From Methanospirillum sp. (GTDB lineage: Archaea; Halobacteriota; Methanomicrobia; Methanomicrobiales; Methanospirillaceae): a stretch of 6,222 nucleotides of DNA. Shown piece after piece: positions 1 through 5,232 of the stretch. A model generated the notes under the pieces. That model saw only the letters and a list, made by a program, of their open reading frames with translations, did not search any database and had not been told where the DNA came from. The stretch lies in assembly GCA_028695895.1 (NCBI GenBank), contig JAQVIE010000081.1, positions 1-6,222 of the forward strand, in the 5' to 3' direction. A program made the translations under genes and the position numbers. Within the stretch, counting starts at the first letter, position 1; every line of letters starts with the position of its first letter.

Positions 1-949
1 CATGAATATGGGCAGAAAGATCATGTTGCAGGTTCGTTACAAACTCCCTGTCATATTCAAGAAAATCACAGACACGTTCAATAAATAAGAAAAGTTCAGG
101 TGGAAGTGATGACCTGTTAAAACCATACAATGAATCACTGATTAAATGCATATCATTAAAAACCAGGCCATGATTCCACTTCCAGAGAGAGAATCTACTT
201 AACATCTCTTCAAGTTCCTGCATCCGGTGTGTCAGGAAAAGTCGTGTTGAGAGGAGAACATCTGATCCTATAATGAGTCGGTCAAGCTTTTTTGCAGCAA
301 TTCTGACAGTGTCGAAGTCTGATGCGGAAAAATCATGATAAGAATCACTTCCGCCATGTTCATATGTATGGAGTGCGGGTTTTACCTTAAGAAAAGTGCT
401 TGATGCAGCAAGAACTGTGGGATCAGGGTGCAGGGATTTATTAATACCCTTATCCCTGATTTCAGGTTTTCTGTTAAATGATACTTGAGATTTAAATTGT
501 TCATTTATCAGGTTTATAGTAGTTTCTTCCTGTCCTTCAGCCTTATTTCGTTCTGCAAGTGATGCCCTTAATCTCTGGATTACGTCAATCGGCTGAGGAA
601 TTTTTTTCTCACCATCAGATATAAAGTTCCTGATGCTTTTTACCGAATCATGAAAGAGATCAAAATCTGATGCAGATGGGGAATATTCACCCCGTTTCAT
701 AAGTGAGAAGATATTTTCCAGGTTTAAACAGACAGATTCTATCTCGCGAAGGTTTACCGCCCTTGCCGCACCTTTCAGGCTGTGTGTTTTCCTGAAAACC
801 TCTTCAATAAGCACAGGCTCAGGTTCAGACTGATCTACAGCCTTTTCCATCTTGATAAGTCCGTCAGTTATACCGGTGAGAAGTTCTTCTGCATCTTCCC
901 TGAACGTTGCAAGGAGAATTGCATAAAACTCATCATCTGAATTTGTCAT
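1..949 (-). CDS. cheA: CheA-type chemosensory histidine kinase, N-terminal part (C-terminus cut by window edge)
   Basis: This is the phosphodonor kinase of the chemosensory pathway: it autophosphorylates in response to receptor/CheW input. Only 316 residues are visible. Residues 1-115 form an Hpt (P1) domain with the phospho-acceptor motif [11 protein letters not shown], His56 being the acceptor. Residues 116-210 are a polar, probably flexible linker with no recognisable P2 domain. From residue 211 ([14 protein letters not shown], then [18 protein letters not shown] and LWKW) the sequence resembles the helical dimerisation segment I recall from CheA-response regulator hybrids rather than E. 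coli CheA. The ATPase and CheW-like domains should lie beyond coordinate 1. The ATG at 949 is the first possible start, because an in-frame TAG lies four codons upstream. It sits inside the 3' end of the receptor gene (17-bp overlap), with only a weak SD-like AGGT before it, so translational coupling is likely. Kinase identity is firm; the hybrid assignment is inference. Confidence 0.93.
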   Translation of the reverse strand, partial: MTNSDDEFYAILLATFREDAEELLTGITDGLIKMEKAVDQSEPEPVLIEEVFRKTHSLKGAARAVNLREIESVCLNLENIFSLMKRGEYSPSASDFDLFHDSVKSIRNFISDGEKKIPQPIDVIQRLRASLAERNKAEGQEETTINLINEQFKSQVSFNRKPEIRDKGINKSLHPDPTVLAASSTFLKVKPALHTYEHGGSDSYHDFSASDFDTVRIAAKKLDRLIIGSDVLLSTRLFLTHRMQELEEMLSRFSLWKWNHGLVFNDMHLISDSLYGFNRSSLPPELFLFIERVCDFLEYDREFVTNLQHDLSAHIH

Positions 950-3347
950 AGAGATTGGCTATACCTGGTACTGGAGTGTTATCTTCTTTAAGTCTTATAC
1001 CCAATTCATGCAGATCTTCTGCAGTCTTTTCTGCTTTATGGGTAATTTCAAGATTTTTTTGTGCTGCATTCCGGATATTATCAATAGCATGAGATATCTG
1101 GTCCATCCCGGCAACCTGATCCTGGATGGATGTGGTTATCTCAATTGCTTCATGTGAAGAGTCAGCAATAGATCTTGTCAGAACTTCTATTGCTTTTCTT
1201 GCATCAGTTGTAAGTCTGACCGCATCAGCGACAGTATTTGAGCCACGTTCTGCAGATACCACTGTTGAAGAAACCCCCCGTTGGATATCGGTAAGAATAG
1301 TCCTGATGGTCCCGGTTGCCTGCTTTGACTGTTGAGCAAGATTGTGAATTTCGTGTGCAACCACTGCAAAACCTTTTCCAAAGTCCCCGGCTTTTGCAGC
1401 TTCAATTGAAGCATTTACAGCAAGCAGGTTTGACTGCTCTGAAATGTCAGTAACCGTTGCAATAATCTCCCCAATAGCCTGGCTCTGCTCGGAGAGTTTT
1501 ACAACATTCATGCTTATCATGTCCATCTGCCGCTGGATATGGTTCATTCCGTCAAGAATCTCCTGAACTGACTGCTGGCCAGTCTCTGAAACTTCAATAG
1601 CCTTCATTGCCTTTTCAGACATGGATTTTGTCTTTAGGTTGACAAGATCTGTCTTCTTCCTTACAATCTCCACGGTATCAGATGTTTCATTAACTGTATT
1701 TGCAGTCTGGCTGCTTGCAGAGGAGAGCTGGGATGTTACAGTCAGAATCTCACTTGATGCAACAGAAAGCACAGATACACCTTCAAAGAGCTCTTCTGTG
1801 ATAAGTTTCATGAGCCTTGAAAGTTCAATTCCGATAGTGTTCAGAGCATTGCGGTAAGCAACAAATTCTCCTGCAACAGGTATTTTTTCATCAAATCGTG
1901 CTGTAAAGTCACCAGATGCATAACAACCGGCAAGACGCATAGCTTCATTGACCGGTTCGGTGATGGTCTCAAGGGTTTTATTAAATCCGGCAATAATTCT
2001 CCTGTAACCGCCACGGAATGCCTTATCATCACCCCTGATTGAGAGGTCTCCGGCCCTTGCTGCATCCGTCAGTTTTGTTGTTTCTTTATGCAGGTGATCA
2101 AAAGATTCCACCAGGAGTTGAAGAGCAGGACGAATCTGGTCATGTTCATCAACCGGTCCGGTAAACTCCTGGATATATTCACCATTTGCAATTTTGACGA
2201 TATTTCCAACAACATTTATCTGCAGGTCATCGGCGAACTCATCCATTGTGGCTGCCATGATACCTATCTCATCTTCCCGTTTGATGTTCAGTCTTGCTGT
2301 AAGGTGGCCATTGCGAAGTTCTTTTATCATTACGACAACCTGCTGAAGAGGGCCTGCAATTGAGCGGCCGAACAGGATTGCAATGATAGCACCAATAACA
2401 ATGGATGAGATAACAATGGCAAGTATGGTATTCCTTATTGCATCTATCGGACCATCAAAATCTGACATTTCAGCCCGGGAGACGATGTACCAGTCAAGCG
2501 GCTCAAAGTAAGTATATGCATCAAGAACAGTAGTATCATTCACCTGGTGAATGATTGCACCTTCTTTTTTCTTCAGCATCTCCTTAACATATCCCATATC
2601 TGACCAGTTGGCATCGCTTAATGTGGGATGAACAAGAACCATTCCATTTCCGTCAAGAACAAACATGTACCCGTTATTTCCTACAACAGTGTCGCGGATA
2701 CTCTGTTTAACAACATCAAGAGTCTGCTCTTCCTCAGTTCCTACAAACAATACACCAATTACTGCTCCATTTTTGTCTTTAATCGGCTCATATGCTGTAA
2801 CATAACTGACACCAAACAGATCCCGCCTCCCATAATAGGTCTCTCCCTGCTTTACAGCTACTTCATAGACATTATCGGTCAGATGTGTCCCGACAGCACG
2901 TTCACCGTCAGTTCCCTTGACATTTGTAGAGATCCTGACTGCATAGGTGTTGTTATATACCTGGAATACTGTCGCCGCTCCTCCTACAAGATCCCTTACA
3001 CCATCTACAATCTCAAAATTCTCATTTACTATAAACTCTTTCCCGTTCCGGTCAATCAGAGTCATATTTTTGTCAATGATCTCCGGGGTCCCCTTTGCGT
3101 AAAAATTCTGCCTTAATACATTCAGGTCACTATTCACCTTGTTTCTTGTAAGCTTGTAGACATCATTGGTCCATCCTTTCATATCCTGGACCTGTGTTTC
3201 AAGCAAAGTCTCTATCTGCTCATTTATTACGTTTACAGAACTTGAGTAAGATACAACTCCCAATAGCAAAGTAGGGATAATTGCAAGGAATAATGATATC
3301 ACAAGGATTTTTGTTCCAACTTTCAAATTAGAGAAAAACTGGATCAT
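933..3347 (-). CDS. Methyl-accepting chemotaxis protein with Cache sensor and multi-HAMP stack
   Basis: This 804-residue transmembrane chemoreceptor signals to CheA through CheW. Transmembrane helix 1 is about residues 12-34 and helix 2 about 307-327. The outside segment between them (about 35-306) has two Cache-like halves: residues 95-205 ([10 protein letters not shown], then YEPI and GVLFVG) and 215-295 ([25 protein letters not shown]), resembling Cache_3-Cache_2. Residues 327-376 are a HAMP domain, and about 379-510 hold up to three further HAMP-like units ([13 protein letters not shown] and SGDFTARFD turns). Residues 511-785 are the cytoplasmic coiled-coil signalling domain, with the hairpin tip at 632-674 ([33 protein letters not shown]). 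The C-terminus (NLYDKFR) is not an obvious CheR-tethering pentapeptide. A strong AGGAGG four bases upstream fixes the ATG. The gene lies between cheW and cheA on the same strand, which makes them its likely partners. The ligand cannot be inferred. Confidence 0.96.
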   Translation of the reverse strand: MIQFFSNLKVGTKILVISLFLAIIPTLLLGVVSYSSSVNVINEQIETLLETQVQDMKGWTNDVYKLTRNKVNSDLNVLRQNFYAKGTPEIIDKNMTLIDRNGKEFIVNENFEIVDGVRDLVGGAATVFQVYNNTYAVRISTNVKGTDGERAVGTHLTDNVYEVAVKQGETYYGRRDLFGVSYVTAYEPIKDKNGAVIGVLFVGTEEEQTLDVVKQSIRDTVVGNNGYMFVLDGNGMVLVHPTLSDANWSDMGYVKEMLKKKEGAIIHQVNDTTVLDAYTYFEPLDWYIVSRAEMSDFDGPIDAIRNTILAIVISSIVIGAIIAILFGRSIAGPLQQVVVMIKELRNGHLTARLNIKREDEIGIMAATMDEFADDLQINVVGNIVKIANGEYIQEFTGPVDEHDQIRPALQLLVESFDHLHKETTKLTDAARAGDLSIRGDDKAFRGGYRRIIAGFNKTLETITEPVNEAMRLAGCYASGDFTARFDEKIPVAGEFVAYRNALNTIGIELSRLMKLITEELFEGVSVLSVASSEILTVTSQLSSASSQTANTVNETSDTVEIVRKKTDLVNLKTKSMSEKAMKAIEVSETGQQSVQEILDGMNHIQRQMDMISMNVVKLSEQSQAIGEIIATVTDISEQSNLLAVNASIEAAKAGDFGKGFAVVAHEIHNLAQQSKQATGTIRTILTDIQRGVSSTVVSAERGSNTVADAVRLTTDARKAIEVLTRSIADSSHEAIEITTSIQDQVAGMDQISHAIDNIRNAAQKNLEITHKAEKTAEDLHELGIRLKEDNTPVPGIANLYDKFR

Positions 3348-3351
3348 AATG

Positions 3352-3357
3352 CCTCCT
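3352..3357 (-). promoter_or_regulatory. Shine-Dalgarno site of the chemoreceptor gene
   Basis: On the minus strand this reads AGGAGG within GAGGAGGC, ending four bases before the ATG at 3347. It is the strongest ribosome binding site in the chemosensory operon. The cheW start and the cheA start have only weak or no SD, which suggests the receptor is the most independently translated of the three. Confidence 0.85.
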
Positions 3358-3374
3358 CATTAAGGCAGACCTTC

Positions 3375-3392
3375 ATATGATAAATATGATAA
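3375..3392 (-). promoter_or_regulatory. Tandem 9-bp repeat overlapping a candidate TATA element upstream of the receptor gene
   Basis: On the plus strand the unit ATATGATAA occurs twice back to back (3375-3383 and 3384-3392) with no mismatch. On the minus strand this reads as an AT-rich stretch containing CATATTTATCATATG, about 28-45 bases before the receptor ATG. A TATA box here would put the transcription start roughly 10-20 bases before the SD-ATG unit. This would be an internal promoter between cheW and the receptor. The repeat is directly seen; the promoter role is inference. Confidence 0.4.
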
Positions 3393-3440
3393 GATCTTTT
3401 CCACTCTGGTATCAGATATGCCATTATAACAGTATTCCAT

Positions 3441-4445
3441 TCAGGTTTCAGTATCATCTACTATCATCCTGGAATCTGTTAATAATACCTGTGCATTCAA
3501 TACATGTAGTGAACCGATAGTTCCGCAGATATATGGTTCCCATTCTTTTTGTTCTTTCCTGACTGTCCGGACGATCTCTTCGATCTTCAAAGTTCCAATT
3601 CCAGTTATCTGGTCGACAAGAATACCAAATGTAAGGTTTCCATCGTTGAGAACAATAACCCGGTTCAGATCTGTGAGTCCTCTATCAGGAATGGATAAAA
3701 GAACCCTTAAATCAACCAGAGAGATTATTTCACCCCTGACTGAACAGATACCAGCGATAAAATCCGGTGAACCGGGAACCGGGGTTATTTCTGAGGTCTG
3801 AATTACCTCCTTGATGTACTTCATCTCCACCGCGTACTCCTGGTACATGAGATTGAACCTTATCACGCTGATGACCGGGGGTCTTGATCTCTTTTCTTCC
3901 GGCAGCGCCAGTTGCATTGCACGTTCCCTAAGTAGCCGCTCTATCTCCTGCTGATCGCGCACAGAAGAAACCTGGGGAAATTCATCTTCATCCAGGATGT
4001 CTGGGATAATATCTGCCAGTTTTGTCTGGCTGGCAGCTCCATGATCAAGGAATTTTGTAAGATCAAAAATAATAATCAGGTCAGATGTGACGATCCTGAT
4101 ACCTGGGATCATAGTCTGAAGACATTCTCCGTTAAACCCGTTGTCGGGTCTGATGTTGCCTCCCTGTATTATGAAAGTTTCATCAACCCAGAGAGCTACT
4201 ATTTCAAGCCCTTTCCTGACGATAATCAGGTTATCGGAAGGAAGAGGAAAGCGCTTCTTAAAACCGAACAGTATTCTTACTGAATAAACCTTAATTATTT
4301 CTCCGTGAAGGTTTATAGTCCCTACCTGGGCAGGCTGTCCCCCATCTTCATGAGTGAAACTGACCATTCTGATCATAAACACTGCATCAGAAATGGGAAT
4401 TCCACACCTGATATGGCCGACTGAGAAGAACAGGTAATTATCCAT
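3441..4445 (-). CDS. cheW: Two-domain CheW-type coupling protein
   Basis: This cytoplasmic scaffold links chemoreceptors to CheA. At 334 residues it is about twice the length of a single-domain CheW because it carries two CheW folds. Domain 1 (about 1-134) is divergent: the usual GxxxxRGxxxPVxDLR core appears as GTINLHGEIIKVYSVR, with His47 in place of the conserved Arg and no Asp in the last part. Domain 2 (about 190-325) is canonical (PVPGSPDFIAGICSVRGEI, SLVDLR, Arg237, Asp245, then VIVLNDGNLTFGILVD). The linker (135-190) is acidic and then has LLRERAMQLALPEEK, a helix I recall at the N-terminus of the second CheW in alternative-type clusters. The ATG at 4445 is the first start after an in-frame TGA seven to four codons upstream. 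It lacks a clear SD, so a short or leaderless-like mRNA is possible. The gene is first in the cheW-receptor-cheA set, 93 bp before the receptor. Call firm; the fusion origin is inference. Confidence 0.93.
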   Translation of the reverse strand: MDNYLFFSVGHIRCGIPISDAVFMIRMVSFTHEDGGQPAQVGTINLHGEIIKVYSVRILFGFKKRFPLPSDNLIIVRKGLEIVALWVDETFIIQGGNIRPDNGFNGECLQTMIPGIRIVTSDLIIIFDLTKFLDHGAASQTKLADIIPDILDEDEFPQVSSVRDQQEIERLLRERAMQLALPEEKRSRPPVISVIRFNLMYQEYAVEMKYIKEVIQTSEITPVPGSPDFIAGICSVRGEIISLVDLRVLLSIPDRGLTDLNRVIVLNDGNLTFGILVDQITGIGTLKIEEIVRTVRKEQKEWEPYICGTIGSLHVLNAQVLLTDSRMIVDDTET

Positions 4446-4488
4446 GATGATTTTTCAATACAGATCATTCAGAATTTGTTTTTTTTCA

Positions 4489-4496
4489 ATATAATA
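4489..4496 (-). promoter_or_regulatory. Candidate TATA box for the cheW-receptor-cheA operon
   Basis: The minus strand reads TATTATAT here, with a GC-rich GCGG just upstream. An archaeal start about 25 bases downstream would fall near 4467, giving a leader of about 20 bases to the cheW ATG at 4445, which fits the weak SD. A second AT-rich minus-strand candidate lies at about 4541-4563 (AATATTAAATAAAG) and would give a leader of roughly 75-90 bases. Neither has been tested. Confidence 0.4.
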
Positions 4497-4567
4497 CCGC
4501 AGTATTTGTAGTCAGACTGTAGTGAGTAAAATGTTTGAAAATCTTTATTTAATATTATTATTATCGG

Positions 4568-4577
4568 CAAATATTTG
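4568..4577. repeat. 10-bp perfect palindrome in the divergent control region
   Basis: CAAATATTTG is its own reverse complement and lies midway between the two divergent start codons. Perfect 10-bp palindromes made only of weak pairs arise by chance in AT-rich DNA, so a protein-binding role is only possible. Confidence 0.3.
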
Positions 4578-4585
4578 ATAATTGA

Positions 4586-4598
4586 GTAGAAAATCTAC
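4586..4598. repeat. 13-bp inverted repeat GTAGA-AAA-TCTAC, candidate operator
   Basis: Two 5-bp arms (4586-4590 and 4594-4598) flank a 3-bp spacer. The site lies about 25 bp upstream of the winged-helix gene's TATA region. Its size is suited to a dimeric winged-helix protein, for example the product of the neighbouring gene acting on its own promoter. The symmetry is seen; the function is inference. Confidence 0.35.
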
Positions 4599-4605
4599 CT
4601 TTTTC

Positions 4606-4621
4606 ATGATCATCAGCTGAT
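4606..4621. repeat. Overlapping short palindromes just upstream of the TATA region
   Basis: ATGATCAT (4606-4613) overlaps ATCAGCTGAT (4612-4621), and both are perfect palindromes. Together they end immediately upstream of the TATA-like stretch of the winged-helix gene, the place where a regulator would interfere with, or help, TBP/TFB loading. Operator function is inference. Confidence 0.35.
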
Positions 4622-4645
4622 CGATATAATAATAATATAATAAAA
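4622..4645 (+). promoter_or_regulatory. TATA-rich promoter of the winged-helix regulator gene
   Basis: The stretch is almost pure A and T and contains ATATAATA twice (4624-4631 and 4635-4642). A start site about 25 bases downstream of either box would fall between about 4652 and 4664. The mRNA for the ATG at 4665 or 4671 would then have almost no leader, in line with the lack of a convincing SD there. Leaderless transcripts are common in archaea; here this is inferred from spacing alone. Confidence 0.5.
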
Positions 4646-4664
4646 ACAATGGAATGAATCAGGG

Positions 4665-5063
4665 ATGGGGATGGGTCCTGGTACAGTAGTTCATCTTTCT
4701 GATATTGATATTGAGGTAATTGATATCCTATCTGAAGTCGGTTTGAAGAGCGGGGAGGCCCGTGTTCTGGTTATTCTTTTTAAAGGATATGACCTGACTT
4801 CGCGTGAGCTTGAAAGAATATCTGATCTCAGACAGCCTGAAGTGAGTATTGCAATCAATCAGCTGATAAAAAGAAGCTGGGTCTATGTTACCAGCCATAT
4901 TACAGAAAAGAAAGGTCGTCCAGTCAAGGTTTACAGTCTGCTACGTTCAATAGATGAGATCCTTGATCAGATCAAAGGCGAGATAGAAGGAGATTACCGC
5001 AAAAAGATTGAGGTTATTGAAAGGGTAAGGGTTATGGTCAGGGAAGCAAAAGAAACCGAATAA
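4665..5063 (+). CDS. Small winged-helix transcriptional regulator (methanogen ArsR/TrmB-like family)
   Basis: This 132-residue protein is a predicted cytoplasmic DNA-binding regulator. Residues 11-50 form the first helices (LSDIDIEVIDILSEVGLK, then EARVLVILF). The helix-turn-helix is about 44-72, with LRQPEVSIAINQLIKRSW as the recognition helix. The wing is about 76-92, with the conserved KGRPVKVYSL. Residues 94-130 are a charged helix suited to dimerisation. The HLSDIDIEVI and LRQPEVSIA blocks match a short regulator family I recall from methanogens, usually annotated as predicted transcriptional regulators with no known effector. No metal-binding cysteines and no ligand domain are present. 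The start is ambiguous: ATG at 4665 or at 4671 (MGMGPG versus MGPG), both with a near-absent leader. It is transcribed divergently from the chemosensory operon across a palindrome-rich gap, so autoregulation and control of that operon are plausible but unproven. Confidence 0.88.
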   Translation: MGMGPGTVVHLSDIDIEVIDILSEVGLKSGEARVLVILFKGYDLTSRELERISDLRQPEVSIAINQLIKRSWVYVTSHITEKKGRPVKVYSLLRSIDEILDQIKGEIEGDYRKKIEVIERVRVMVREAKETE

Positions 5064-5098
5064 CCCTGTTTCACCTGACAAATCTCCGGTATCTGAAG

Positions 5099-5107
5099 TA
5101 TATATAT
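5099..5107 (+). promoter_or_regulatory. TATA-like element upstream of the exported TPR/CARDB gene
   Basis: The stretch is TATATATAT, 36 bases after the winged-helix gene stop. A start about 25 bases downstream (near 5128) would leave a leader of roughly 105 bases to the GTG at 5233. A closer but weaker candidate (AAATATCA, 5183-5190) would give about 20 bases. I cannot choose between them. Confidence 0.35.
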
Positions 5108-5110
5108 CCA

Positions 5111-5125
5111 TCCGGATAATCCGGA
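5111..5125. repeat. 15-bp perfect palindrome TCCGGAT-A-ATCCGGA, candidate operator or terminator stem
   Basis: Two 7-bp arms surround a single central A. An extra half-site TCCGG lies at 5085-5089, on the other side of the TATA-like element. As DNA this is a good dimer-binding site between a TATA box and its expected start. As RNA it could fold as a 5-bp TCCGG/CCGGA stem with a 5-base loop, followed by T-rich TCTTATTTTT at 5131-5140. That could end transcription of the winged-helix gene. The symmetry is certain; the role is not. Confidence 0.5.
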
Positions 5126-5130
5126 AATAA

Positions 5131-5140
5131 TCTTATTTTT
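5131..5140 (+). terminator. T-rich tract, possible terminator of the winged-helix gene
   Basis: The tract TCTTATTTTT has eight T in ten bases and lies about 70 bases after the stop codon, just after the 15-bp palindrome. Archaeal termination is often driven by T-rich tracts with or without a stem. It is a weak call because the same DNA may belong to the next gene's promoter. Confidence 0.25.
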
Positions 5141-5221
5141 AAAGAAACAACATCTGGTTCATCAGGAATATTCAGCCACCAGAAATATCAGGGAATGATG
5201 TAATACCTTATTGTAATATCT

Positions 5222-5228
5222 GGTGATC
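5222..5228 (+). promoter_or_regulatory. Shine-Dalgarno site that decides the GTG start of the TPR/CARDB gene
   Basis: GGTGATC matches the core complementary to the archaeal 16S 3' tail and ends four bases before the GTG at 5233. An in-frame TGA overlaps the site, so no longer protein is possible. The next ATG would remove the signal peptide. These points together fix the GTG. Confidence 0.8.
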
Positions 5229-5232
5229 ATCT

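Noticed and set aside
1126..2363. Several 69-91-codon open frames on both strands (1126-1335, 1187-1414, 1621-1857, 1841-2065, 2088-2363)
   Set aside because: All overlap the receptor frame, which has clear domains throughout. None has an SD or a recognisable protein.
2628..3116. A 162-codon plus-strand open frame
   Set aside because: It lies wholly opposite the receptor's Cache region, has no SD, and its composition (scattered Cys, Tyr, Ile and Asn runs) looks like the antisense of a real coding frame. No family is recognisable.
3348..3440. A terminator between cheW and the receptor gene
   Set aside because: No stem and no minus-strand T tract is visible in this gap, so read-through from cheW is likely even if an internal promoter exists.
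4041..4283. An 80-codon plus-strand open frame
   Set aside because: It is antisense to the first CheW domain and has no signal of its own.
4478..4488. Run of T on the plus strand, considered as a terminator
   Set aside because: No plus-strand gene ends before it. It sits in the leader/promoter of cheW on the other strand, so a terminator role has no gene to serve.
4649..4656. ATG codons at 4649 and 4654 as earlier starts for the winged-helix gene
   Set aside because: Neither is in frame with the protein beginning at 4665.
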